From Elysia chlorotica (Eukaryota; Mollusca; Gastropoda; Plakobranchidae), in NCBI GenBank assembly GCA_003991915.1, contig RQTK01000005.1:1389549-1453548 (forward strand): DNA of 64,000 bases. The letters run 5' to 3'. The notes under the pieces are model-generated. The model saw only the letters and a program-made list of their open reading frames with translations, had not been told where the DNA came from and did no database searches. The position numbers and the translations under genes were made by a program. Position 1 is the first letter of the stretch. Every line of letters begins with the position of its first letter. Below are positions 13,429 through 23,489 of this stretch, in pieces.

Positions 13429-13618
13429 CTACCTAAGGCTGACAATGCACACTCCCGAGACAGCCATGCTGATTACGTTGTGAACTTGCTCGATGACGTA
13501 CACATCAACAGATCTATGAGCGAACAGCACCGGTGGGAACCCCAGCATGGACGTCAGGCACCAGAGACCAACACCCAACTTGAGGCCGTCCACAGCGTTC
13601 ACAGCATGGAATGTGTCT
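13429..13618 (-). CDS. DUF1761 gene, terminal coding exon
   Basis: The acceptor TTCCAG precedes 13618 on the minus strand; one base completes the split Ile codon, and 62 codons run to a TAG at 13431..13429. It encodes the third and fourth helices. Plus-strand open frames across 13372-13656 are the antisense shadow of this exon. Confidence 0.82.
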
Positions 13619-15233
13619 CTGGAAGATTGGCAGGCGCAGTTATTGAGTTACGGTAAAAATACATACAGGAATATTTCTTTGGAAGATAGTGAGGTACTAT
13701 TTAGTAGGAAACACCAACTACAGGAATTTGTCTCTGGGGGATACCCGGGGTATGTCTGTGAAACAGAACATGGTACAGTTAAGGTAAAAATACATGCAGG
13801 AATATTTCTTTGGAAGATAGTGAGGTACTATTAAGTGAGGAACACCAACTATAGGAATTTGTCTCTGGGGGATACCTGTGGGTATGTCTATGAAACAGAA
13901 CATGGTACAGTTCAGGTAAAAGCATCGCCCCCCCAGGAATGGGTCTCTGGAAGATATCACGGTAGGTAAAGAGTTATGGTTAAAAAATAAATAAATAAAT
14001 AAATAAAAAAAAACACCAACAGGAAAACACACACCAGAAAAGAGATATATTAAAGTTCATTTTAAAACCCGGAGAGCCCTACTTCCATTCTAATGTCATG
14101 TCAAAGTAAAATTGTATCAACCTTAAACGTAGGAACTGATATCTTTACATCTTTAAAATGAAGACCAAAATGATACCCTGATTACTTTATAAAAAGTGTA
14201 TTTAATACAATACATATATCTAGATTTATTCCTTGTCTAAAAGATAATAGCCCTTCATGTCCACAGATGTGCCACTACAGGATTTTTTTTTAATTCAATT
14301 TTTGTGTGTGACCACTGACATGCCTTTTCTCCAAGAATACTACACATACTACAATGTAGTTCAAGTACAGAAATATCCCTCAACAAGAGTAAATGAGTGT
14401 GTGCATCCCCTTATGAGTGGAAGGATCTAACTTTTATGTATAGGCCTACAGAGAATAGGGCACATTCTTTTTGAATGCAGGAATAGAGGGTATTTAAGTT
14501 AGGTTATAAATTTTCATTAGGAACTTGTTTATAACAAAGTGCTTAAGAGGTTAGAAAATTAGGGGTGCTTGATATTTTTTATCTCTGAATCTGATGTGCA
14601 CTGAATGTTTAACAGTCTTTACATGTCAAATTGGATTTCCCTTCATCTCTTTAAACTTCTAAAGTTGACTTCGTTTTCCAATCTCATTCTCTATCCAAGT
14701 ACTGTACAATGGACTCCGCTTGACATAAACCTTAAGCTTAAACTATGGCTTTACAAGCTCTTCCAAACTTCGGATAACTTAGGCTGTTCTTAAAAGGTTT
14801 CTGATCTTGAGCGGATTGCAAATACATGGCAACCTAGAAACAGTTATGCCAAGCGGATCTTATTTTTCTACTGAACATTTATGCGCACATCACAAAAATA
14901 ACCCTTTGCTTTTACAGTTCTTTACTGAACTCTGGCAAAAGTAACATGCCAACTTTTTTTTTGCTTTACTGAAACTCTGAACATTTAGAGAAAACCAGCA
15001 TCACTGCTAAAAACTTCTTTACCATAGGCTTACATCAAAATAAATCTCAGCAGAAGAACCAGCATGATGTTAACAACAATTGTGACTCCCACGGCAGCGC
15101 TGTTTTCGATATCGTTCACAGACTTGTCTGGAAATACTCTCTTCAGCCAGACTCTCCCTGATGGAGATTTTGGGTGGTAATACAGGGCCCCAATGATAAA
15201 GTTGCTGATCACAGCAACCACACAGCCAATCAT
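13429..15233 (-). CDS. DUF1761-family small membrane protein (two exons)
   Basis: Exons 15233..15034 (200 nt) and 13618..13429 (190 nt) join in frame to give 129 residues, the usual size of DUF1761 proteins. The N-terminal exon reads MIGCVVAVISNFIIGALYYH, with the small-residue helix and the family-typical GALYY/HP motif at about residues 15-21, then an SGRVWLKRVF segment and a second helix at about 48-66. The second exon gives VDGLKLGVGLWCLTSMLG, an HRSVDVYVIEQVHNV segment and a last helix ending in SLR. This matches the family's pattern of four membrane helices with a polar segment before the last. The donor after 15034 reads GTAAGC; the acceptor before 13618 reads TTCCAG on the minus strand; both are phase 2. 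An acceptor at 15258 (CTTACAG) precedes the ATG, so there is at least one upstream untranslated exon. The biochemical function of DUF1761 is unknown. Without splicing, the first exon alone would end at a stop two bases past the donor. Confidence 0.85.
13610..13965. repeat. Intronic repeats derived from the exon 2 acceptor region
   Basis: The 20 bp around the splice acceptor (plus strand GGAATGTGTCTCTGGAAGAT) recurs as diverged copies near 13671, 13729, 13799, 13855 and 13936. The larger block from about 13670 to 13800 (GGAATATTTCTTTGGAAGAT ... GAAACAGAACATGGTACAGT) is present as a second copy at about 13798-13920, period roughly 130 bp. Each copy carries an acceptor-like CCAGAGAC on the minus strand. 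Confidence 0.8.
13984..14008. repeat. (AAAT)n microsatellite
   Basis: About five AAAT units followed by an A run. Confidence 0.85.
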
Positions 15234-15258
15234 GTTGCCTTCAAAACACTTTAATCAC
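15034..15258 (-). CDS. DUF1761 gene, first coding exon
   Basis: This exon carries 25 nt of 5' UTR (15258..15234), the ATG at 15233 and 66 complete codons plus two bases. It is bounded by a CTTACAG acceptor and a GTAAGC donor on the minus strand. It encodes the first two membrane helices. Confidence 0.82.
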
Positions 15259-16089
15259 CTGTAAGGGAAAACATAAACAAATTTTAAATTTAAAAAGAGC
15301 GACACACATTCACCACCTTCTATGACAGTCTTAATAAGCAGATCAATGTCACTTGGAACTAAAAAGTGTGATTTTCATGATAGCATTGATCTTACTTTTA
15401 GTTTTAAAAGCAGTTTTCAGTAACTGTTACTATCTCACACTTTAAAAATTATATCTCATAAATCTGATTAAAGTGCTGTGGTGGTAAATATCTATGGACG
15501 CCTTGTAAACTTTATTGTATAAAAATTTACCAAAGTCATAATTTAATCAATAGATTCTTTGATTTACAGGTGAAGAGTTCATTTCAGTCCAATTCTTTTT
15601 GGTAGGCCTACACTTTTAAAGGTTACATTTTTAAACATACATTAGATTTAAAAGTGCACTTAACCATCCCTGCAGCAGGACATTTGACCAGGCCAAGGAA
15701 ATTGGTTAAATTGGATACAGCAGGAGAGGGGAGCGTGCTTTGGTTCCAAAATAATGGTCATTCAACCTGCACAGCATTGAGTTGCGCTGGTAAAAAATAT
15801 TGCAATATTTTCCAGTCTTTACAGTTCACCCACAATAGGCTATGGCGAGACAAAGTGTAGTGTGATACAGTGTGTAACTGTAAGAAGAGGTGTTCACTGG
15901 GGGAAGAGGTGTTCAAGAGGCATTCAGTCAGCGATGTGACAAGACAATAGGATCGTCGTTCAGCAGCCCACTGATAAATGATGAGGAGAGAGTGCGCGGG
16001 GAGTCTGGAAGATGAAATATTTTCTCTACTTACTGGGATGTAGATGTAGACTAGATCACTCGTCTACATCATTTTAAATCAAATTTCAA

Positions 16090-16200
16090 AGGGATTTTTT
16101 TTTTGCATGCTACTTACTAGAGAGTCTAGAATCTAGATATGATAATATAATAGACTAATATATCTAGATAAATAATAATGAGGTCTAGATTTAGGTTTAG
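16090..16200. repeat. TCTAGA-rich island
   Basis: Clustered, overlapping TCTAGA/AGATCT palindromes in AT-rich sequence. The same composition recurs at 18350-18640 and 30390-30620. Confidence 0.55.
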
Positions 16201-16691
16201 GCGATAACCTGCCTAATCCGAGATCAACTCTTGAATCTTAATCCAATCAGCATTCAATCCAAGACTTTTCACTGAATTATAGGGCCTATAATCTAAGTGT
16301 AGCCATATGTGAACAACCAGCAGTCAAGAGTAAGTTGGTAGGCTAGCAAGGCGTCCAATGAAGCCTTGTAGGCTAGCCGATAACTAGCTTACGTCGTTTG
16401 ATACGACCGAGACTAAGCTTATCTGAAATCCTCGGACTGAGGAGCGCAAGTCACAGAAAATTTTCGCGACCGGAGGAGGCCCAGATCTCTATGATACTGG
16501 ATTGTGATAGTGATAGCGACTATTCCTTTCGGTTTGGGGCAAAGCGTCCAAAAATAGATTTTGGACGCCTTGGTTTGAGGCGAGGCTTCCAAAAAGTTCT
16601 TGAGGAGGCCTTGGTTTGGGGTAATAAGTGCTAATGATGAACATCTCATCTGTGGTGATTGGTCCCTGTCAAAGTGTCCAAAAAAAGAAGG

Positions 16692-16823
16692 CAAGGTCAC
16701 CGAAATAAAGATAAATTTGCAGCAAGAATCAAAGTGATCTTTGTGGCTATATTAAAGGAAATCACTTTTATCCTTGGTGTACCAAAATCTTTTCACTTCT
16801 TTCATTTCGGTGACTTGACCTTC
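16692..16823. repeat. Hairpin (MITE-like) inverted repeat
   Basis: The left arm AAGGTCACCGAAATAAAG at 16693-16710 pairs with the right arm CTTTCATTTCGGTGACTTGACCTT ending near 16822, across an approximately 87-bp loop that itself contains AAAGTGAT/ATCACTTT. This looks like a small foldback element. No transposase or clear target-site duplication is visible. Confidence 0.5.
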
Positions 16824-17278
16824 TATTGGATACCCCTTCTATTTTTTGACGCATTTGTCCCTGTGATTCAGAGTTGCCGGCGCTAGTGATTTTTGCCACA
16901 TGTACTCATAGATTATTAGATATATAAATTGTTACTAGAATTTAAATCTATATAGTGAGCGATTTAAAAAAAAAGCCCAATTTCAGTGAGTTTTTCAATA
17001 GATGTTTAAATTTATTTTTTCCATTAACTCCTTCAATCTTAGTAGGCCTACCCTCCGTTTCAGAAACATACCGTAGCCTACATGTTATATCATTTAAAAG
17101 TTGGACATTGTAGCCTTTTCAAGAAACTGAGAGGTCGGTAGATAAATACTAATTAAAACCCCCTGAAACTACATTGCAACAACAAGCGACATCAAACTAG
17201 TCCAAGCGTGGGTCGTCATTCACAGATGGCAAAGTACGCGGTCTTGGTATTAATACAACCCAAGCAACCTGACGAAGC

Positions 17279-17531
17279 TGTTGTTGTTGTTGTTGATGAG
17301 TTGGTCATGAGTTTGTTTAACGTCCAACATCAGCACTATATAGTCTATATTGTGGGCGGGCCTCAAGACGGACGTCTGACAATTGCATGTGCTGCCACAC
17401 ACGAGACAGGGCGGGGATACCATGACTCCTGTCTCATCTGGTCACATTAGGAACGCAACCACCAGGATTCGAACTCGGGACCTTTTGCGTCGGAAGCCGA
17501 TGTTATACCCTTGGGCCACCGCGCCCCCCTG
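17279..17531 (-). mobile_element. tRNA-derived SINE, full length, with 10-bp target-site duplication
   Basis: Read on the minus strand it begins with a C/G-rich head GCGGTGGCCC, then a tRNA-like A box, CGGCTTCCGACGCAAAAGGT and a B box (GAGTTCGAATCC). It continues through a body with CCCTGTCTCGTGTGTGGCAG and AATTGTCAGACGTCCGTCTT and ends in TTGGACGTTAAAC plus a CAA-type tail, seen as TTG repeats on the plus strand. The flanking direct repeats CTGACGAAGC at 17269-17278 and 17532-17541 are a perfect target-site duplication. This family has at least three further copies in the window. Confidence 0.88.
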
Positions 17532-17604
17532 CTGACGAAGCACGTGATACCAGGATCCAGGTTGACTGTATTTGTAATGTATTTTCGCGTGGTTACACAA
17601 TCAT

Positions 17605-17829
17605 GTTCATTAGAGTCTGTCATAGGCTGTATTGTGGACGGACCTCAAGACTGGCGTCTGACAATGTGCTGCCACACACGAGACCGGGCGGGGATGCCAT
17701 GACCCCATGCTCAACTGGTCACATTAAACTAACACCGACCAAACCAGTAAAGAGCGAAATCGCTAGGGCTCGAACCCGGACCTTTTGCGTCGGAAGCCGT
17801 TGTTCTACCCCAGGGCCACCACACACCCC
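17605..17829 (-). mobile_element. tRNA-derived SINE, second minus-strand copy
   Basis: It is the same family as 17279-17531 (CGGCTTCCGACGCAAAAGGT on the minus strand, B box GGGTTCGAGCCC, and the CTCGTGTGTGGCAG body), but it lacks the terminal GACGTTAAAC/tail segment. It is more diverged, and no target-site duplication was found. Confidence 0.8.
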
Positions 17830-18349
17830 AGATTTGTATTTGAGATTCATACTGAACTAGTGCAATGATTTTTTAATTAGTTAGATCAAGATCTACGTAG
17901 TTTTGTTTTGAAAAAAAAAAAAGGACGCTCATAGATTATTAGTATTCCTGTTAAAAAACAACAACACTAGTTACATTGTAACAGATATAGAATAGGCTAA
18001 TTTTGCCTAGCCGGCACACACAGGATCAGGGTCTAGGCGTCTAAGCTTCACCCTGTGGGCGGCCTCACGAGCCAAAATTAATAATGAATTTTGGCAGAAA
18101 ACCTGGTAAATCTTTACTGGCAACCCTAACCCTGGCCCCGCTTTCACTCTTCAGGCGCTTGCAAAATGAAAAGTGCAATTTCCAATGATTATATGACAGC
18201 GGCAAATTCAACTTATTAGTGATGAACGAAAGAACTTCTTTAGGTAATTCTAGATCAGATATTAAATTATAAGCTATATAATAGAATATCGTTTAACTGT
18301 GCGATGATTTATAAAACCTTCGATGGTTGGTCTAGTAGATCTATCGCTG

Positions 18350-18640
18350 TACAGATTCTCTAGATCTAGATCTAGATCTAGACTAGTTTTAGATCAGATC
18401 TATAGATCTAGATCTATAAAATCAGATTAGAATCTATTTCATTCATCAAGCACAATTTCGAATCTTGCTGTTTCTCATAATCCCAAATTAATGCTAAATC
18501 TAGACCCTCTAAGGCTCTATCCAAGTTAAAAAGATCAAGAGTAATATATCTGGTATTAAATCTAAACACTAGAGTAGCCGATCTAGATCTAGAGACTTAC
18601 TAGATCTAGATCACTTCTGTAGATAGATCTCAAAGTCAAA
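18350..18640. repeat. TCTAGATC-repeat island
   Basis: A perfect short array of overlapping TCTAGATC units lies near 18360-18382, with scattered AGATCT/TCTAGA palindromes on both sides. It lies directly upstream of the first coding exon of the membrane-protein gene. Confidence 0.7.
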
Positions 18641-18694
18641 CCTGTAATTTACTTTTGGGAAAGTGTAGTGAAACCATAAAAGTGGTTCCAAATC

Positions 18695-18884
18695 ATGAGT
18701 CCCTCTTTTTCTGATATGAACTGCACCCCAAATGGGGTTCAAAGATGCAGTCAAGTTTTTTGCACACCTGTAAATGCAATGTCAAGAATCCGCCATTCAG
18801 AAATCAGGACATCATCAGAAACACCGTTACAAGGAGGTGTTGATAAAGTTAGTCCCGGCTTGATCAGACTCAGAATGACTCCAG
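18695..18884 (+). CDS. Membrane-protein gene, coding exon 1
   Basis: ATG at 18695, with an upstream in-frame TAA. It encodes 63 residues plus one base; the donor CCAG|GTATGA follows 18884. The segment is Ser/Thr/Pro-rich with two Cys-Thr-Pro motifs (NCTPNG and FCTPVN). Confidence 0.72.
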
Positions 18885-21800
18885 GTATGATGTTATAAAT
18901 GTATATACAACTAGAAACTTGTATTAGTTGTAAGTTGAATGTGAACTGATGAAATTGCATGTATACTACAATATTTTATGAACCATGACAGTAAGACGAA
19001 CTAGAAATATATTAGAATGTTTTCAAGATGTCTCTGACTAGAAGTTATGTAGTATTTACTAATGATTTTGTGTTCTGTATAAAAACTGAGATGGGTGCAT
19101 GGGATGAGAATTGAATCATGGACTCCCAGTAGTCCAGCAGTGAGCCATAAGTTCTACTAGCTTCTTTGTTAGCCTTTTCATTTCCATTGTTCATGGTGAT
19201 GCTCTGCTTAAAAGGCTGGGGCAGGAAATAGAAAAAACTCGGACAAAATATGCCCCTTCTAAATCATTTAGATGGCCTTTCCTGTTTCCATGATCAGAAA
19301 AAGGCCATTTATAACTGATCTCGAAAGTTAGACTTTCAGAACAGGCCACAGCAGATTGCAAATTTAGAAACTAGGTCTAGGACTGACTCTAAGTATCAGT
19401 GTGTTACAAAAATCACATTGCAAAGACAATAAAGGCGCCAAAAATTTGAAAGCTTAAAACCTCTGTTTAAAAGATGTTAGGAAACGAGATATAATTTGTT
19501 CCTAAAAATGTGGTTTGGCAAAATATTTAGAGGTTTGTTTTCAGTTTCAATGAGCAACGGAGTGTCCATTGATGGGATAAAAAAACCAAACTGATCAGCT
19601 CTGCGACTGACTTTGACCTGCTTATCAACAAAGCCAGCGATGGTGCGAGTGGAAAGATTTGAAGTGGAAGTTATTATTATTATTATTAATATTATTATTA
19701 TTATCATTATTATTATTATTATTATTATTTTTATATCTGGGAAACCTATGAGAATGTAAAACTAACCAGAAATGAACTTTTTTTTTCTTACAGGTGTCCT
19801 TAGGGAGAAACAGCAGCGCCTGATCCACCAACACGAGGAGATCCGACAGAAAGGCGACAAGCTGAGGGTGGGCGGAGGCTTCTCTCTATGGCCACACATG
19901 CTCCACATGCGGCTGACCCAACATGAAGTGGTCGTTCTGGCCTTGCAAGCAATAACCCTGTCTCTTCTCTCAGTATGGATGCTTAACAAGTTTCATGGTA
20001 TGAATAGTTTTAGTGAATGGAGAAATTATGCTGTTTGGCTTTCTAGTTCAATTTTATTTAAATTGTGTAGTAAAGAAATTTGTAACCAAGAAACTAGATT
20101 TATAACTTAGATGTTATGCTAGATTTTAGATGCACTTTGATAATGAGTAAATCTCACCACTTGGAGGGAATGTTTTAATGTTTATGATTGATAGGTAAGT
20201 CATGAATAATAGGTGTGCAATACTGTTTTACCAAATTTTTTTTCTTTCTTTGGCTGTTCAAGCATATTTGATATTTTCCAAGTGTTTGATATTGTGGAAA
20301 AGTAAGTGAATATAACCAGGAAGATGAAATTCCATATTACGACTATGTGTATGCTATGAGAAACTTGATCTCAATCCACAGGAGAAACTTTCAGGCAATT
20401 GCAAAGTCTTATAGCCCAAGCTGACAAGTTTTGCACAGACCATACAATTTCTGAGAACTTGAACCAGACCATTTTCCACGAACAAATCACTAACTGGCAC
20501 ACAGATTTTTTACATCTTACAGTAAGTTATAAATGAACTTTATGCTTAATCTGATGAGTAAGAATTGGTATAAGTGATGGGTTGAGCCATAAGATTAGAT
20601 ACAACCAATTGATTTAAATGTTCTATGTCTTTTGTGTTAAACAAACTTATCAGGTATAGGTAGATTTGCAAATTAATCATTCGTGGGAAACTATTTTGAT
20701 TGCCCATGATTTTATGATTTTACTTCGAAATTTTTTTTATTTCAATCTGATATTTAAAAGAAAGAAAAATAGCCTACATGCAATCTGACTTTGTCATAGC
20801 CTTTAGGCAGTAGCTGCAGATCACAGGATTACTGTTAAAAAAACTGCTATTGTTTAAGTTTTTCTTATTTTGGTGGGTTTTTATTTTTTGGAAATAGGGG
20901 AGCTACCCATGCATCTCCCCCACCCCGATGATTGCATAAACCAGACAATTAATTTGAGAACTTGAGAACTTGTTTTTCTCTTACAGAATATTGTGTTGGA
21001 CTTGCTGAGGGTGAGGAAGATGTCCACCTGGTGCCAGGTCTACTCGCTGACCTACGTACTGGGCCTGGTCATACTCGTGTATTACCTTCTGGATAATATG
21101 TTGGCACACAACAAACTTACTCCCTCCCGCATCAAGAAGTGGTTAGTGGGCTTTGTACTTGTAGCTAAAAGATGTGGAAGATTTAGCTCATGATATGTAT
21201 GACCCAATTAATGGTTTTGAGACAACGCTGCCAATAACAGCAGTCTGGTATTTCAGTGGTTTCTGTCGCAGAGAAAGTTTTTCTTTTTCCAAGTTATTTT
21301 ACATATTTGAGAAATTGTCCTTAGACTGATTTTAGAGTCAAGGTAGATTTGGAAATATTTTAAATGATCTCCAAAGTTATTCTGCTTAGTCAGAGACTAG
21401 GTTGGTTGTATAATTATCTAAGACTTTCATGGATTGTTTATACTATAGAGAGGCAGGGGGAGGGCCAGTGAAGTGGCTACAGGCAGTCTTGTAACAACAA
21501 AAAAATCAATTCTTCTATGATAACTTTGCATACTCCAGATGCCTTTATAGTCACATTCATTTAAAAGATGTAAATGTCTACCCATTTTAATATGTGGTAA
21601 TTTCTCCTATGTGGAGACAGGGGCATTAGATTAGATTTGAACCACAGACCTCAAATTTGACTGTCTTGAGTAATACCCAAGTTACTTGGCACCACCTATC
21701 AACTAGACCCCGTCTATATTCCTTCCCTTTACATTCATTTACACCATGTTTGAATGTGCTAATATTTGTTATATGTTTAGCTTCTTAGTTTTTCAGTCAT

Positions 21801-23454
21801 AATAAAGGCATTGAATTGAAAGCACTGATCAGTGGGAATACATGATACAATAATTTTACATCTTTTTGAAAATTCTTATGATTAAAGAGGATTCACATTA
21901 CATGCCTCTTTTTGCAAATGAAATGTGTTTTGAATTTTCCTTTATTTCAATTTATGATATACGAATCACGATAATGACATGTTTTGAGATATATCCTATT
22001 ACATAGCTGGATGTAGACTAAATAGAAGACTGTCATTGTGAAACAGTTTACAATTAAGGCTTAACAGATATCACTGATGCTCCCTCTCCCAGGACTTGTC
22101 TGCTCGCGTTGATCTCTACATGGACTTCGGTGATGAGCTACGGTCTGGTGCTGGCCCACCAACTGGAGGCCACTCTCGTCGGATGTGTACAGGAATTCTC
22201 GGCAGCGCTGGTAAGTTATATGGTCTGTGCAGCAAAATGAACAGCATTCAGTGACTCCGAGATCAAATTTCATATACTGCGGGGTTACTTCAGGCTTTAC
22301 ACTATTTGAAAGTATTCAATTAATTTGTCTTTGCAGCAAAATGAACAGCATCCAGTGATTCCGAAATTACATTTCATATACTGTGGGGTTACTTCAGGCT
22401 TTACACTATTTGAAAGTATTCAATTAATCCATATGACTTGTCAGGTAGTTTATGCACTAATCACTGTAGGGTTACATCAGATTTAATCTGGTTCATAAAG
22501 GCAGATCTTTTTTAAAGAAGGGTTTTATGATTTTCAAGGAGATTTTTGAAGTACTCATCTGTTATGTGTGTGCTATCTGTGACAAAAAGTGTATAATTAT
22601 TTCCCCATGCCAATGTGTATCTCATGAGATAGGCATTCATATGTATGGTGGAGAACTTATAAGTCCATAATTTAAACCTTCAGAAGATATGCATACTTTC
22701 TCCATTGCTTTAAAAGAGGTTTGTATTCCCATGCATTTTACACTGTTAAAGCTTATTCTTGATGATGGACAATATTCACATATAGATATAATACTTGGAC
22801 AGGATTTGTCACAAAAAGTGGCCTTTTTAAAAGGAGAGAAAAAGCCATTGTATGTCAAGTCTAAAATCCTCAAAATATTGAAAACACTTTCCAGAATTTT
22901 GCCTATCATGAACATTATTTAGCTTTCAAAAGTGCAATGAAATGTTCAATTAAGATTTCCAATGTTCTCTTTTATTGTTTTGTTAATAAATCTGTATTAG
23001 CCTTGTACTGGTACAATGTACCTAGTAAGAAAAACACCTGCGACGGTTTGCAGACTTTTCCAGTATATTTACCAAAATTCACGTTTTGCAGGCTTTTTGA
23101 AATGTTTCACTCCCACCCATGTATTTCAAAACATTGTTTTTTGTTGTTGTTGAGAATATTGAAATTCTATGAGGGTTTTTTTTTTTTCAACAGGCACAGC
23201 TTGTTGTGAGCTCCCTTGACCTGAGTACCTATCAAGCCATCTTGCTGTACTGGCGGTCCCGTCTACTTGACAACGCGTCCACTGGGGTGGTCAATGTGTT
23301 GGGGGTGGTTCCTGTGCGGCACATAGTCCACTACCTCCAGTTCTACTGTGTGCCCATCGTCACGGTGATTGTGTGCCCTGTGCTCAGGCTCTGCTACGCA
23401 TGTGTATCTGTCTACAGAAAGGGAGAATATGCACTCAAGTCTAACTTGTCTTAG
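18695..23454 (+). CDS. Unrecognised four-pass membrane protein, six coding exons
   Basis: Exons 18695..18884, 19794..19997, 20382..20521, 20987..21141, 22093..22210 and 23194..23454 join with consistent phases (1,1,0,2,0) into 1,068 nt encoding 355 residues. All introns are GT-AG. The ATG is preceded in frame by TAA at 18677, and the protein ends at TAG 23452-23454. The N-terminal ~108 residues are soluble and polar, with a charged RLIHQHEEIRQKGDKLR segment at about 72-88. Predicted membrane segments are at about 109-127 (VVVLALQAITLSLLSVWML), 196-213 (VYSLTYVLGLVILVYYLL), 232-253 and 316-340 (YLQFYCVPIVTVIVCPVLRL). A soluble loop at about 132-190 separates the first two. The short C-terminal tail ends ALKSNLS. 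There is no signal peptide. I do not recognise the family and assign no function. Confidence 0.82.
19671..19732. repeat. (ATT)n microsatellite
   Basis: About 20 imperfect ATT units in intron 1 of the membrane-protein gene, about 60 bp before the exon 2 acceptor. Confidence 0.92.
19794..19997 (+). CDS. Membrane-protein gene, coding exon 2
   Basis: A TTTTTTTTCTTACAG acceptor and a CATG|GTATGA donor, phase 1 to 1. It encodes the charged pre-membrane segment and the first membrane helix. Confidence 0.85.
20382..20521 (+). CDS. Membrane-protein gene, coding exon 3
   Basis: A CAATCCACAG acceptor and a donor GTAAGT right after 20521. It encodes the polar loop ETFRQLQSLIAQADKFCTD and onward to DFLHLT, with a probable N-glycosylation site (NQT) if it is lumenal. 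Confidence 0.78.
20987..21141 (+). CDS. Membrane-protein gene, coding exon 4
   Basis: A TTTTTCTCTTACAG acceptor and a donor GTTAGT. It encodes the second membrane helix and a basic stretch ending RIKK. Confidence 0.85.
22093..22210 (+). CDS. Membrane-protein gene, coding exon 5
   Basis: A CTCCCTCTCCCAG acceptor and a GCTG|GTAAGT donor. It encodes the third membrane helix and an acidic/amphipathic segment (EATLVGCVQEFSAAL). Confidence 0.82.
22229..22438. repeat. 104-bp tandem duplication in intron 5
   Basis: GCAGCAAAATGAACAGCAT starts at 22229 and again at 22333. Both copies continue through GGGGTTACTTCAGGCTTTAC and TTGAAAGTATTCAATTAAT with few differences. The duplication starts 18 bp after the exon 5 donor. 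Confidence 0.9.
23194..23454 (+). CDS. Membrane-protein gene, terminal coding exon 6
   Basis: A long polypyrimidine tract and CAACAG acceptor; the exon runs 86 codons to TAG. It encodes the conserved-looking YWRSRLLDNASTGVVNVLG and VVPVRHIVHYLQFYC segments and the last membrane helix. Confidence 0.85.
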   Translation, partial: AQLVVSSLDLSTYQAILLYWRSRLLDNASTGVVNVLGVVPVRHIVHYLQFYCVPIVTVIVCPVLRLCYACVSVYRKGEYALKSNLS

Positions 23455-23489
23455 CACCTCAAGGTGTTAGCACACCAGGTTTTCTACAC

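Noticed and set aside
13372..13834. Plus-strand frames of 94-95 codons
   Set aside because: The first part is antisense to the DUF1761 terminal exon and the rest runs through the intronic repeats.
14380..14520. Possible LINE tail (frame giving a GHILFECR-like motif near 14459)
   Set aside because: Only a short motif matches and the flanks are degenerate, so it is not reportable as a mobile element.
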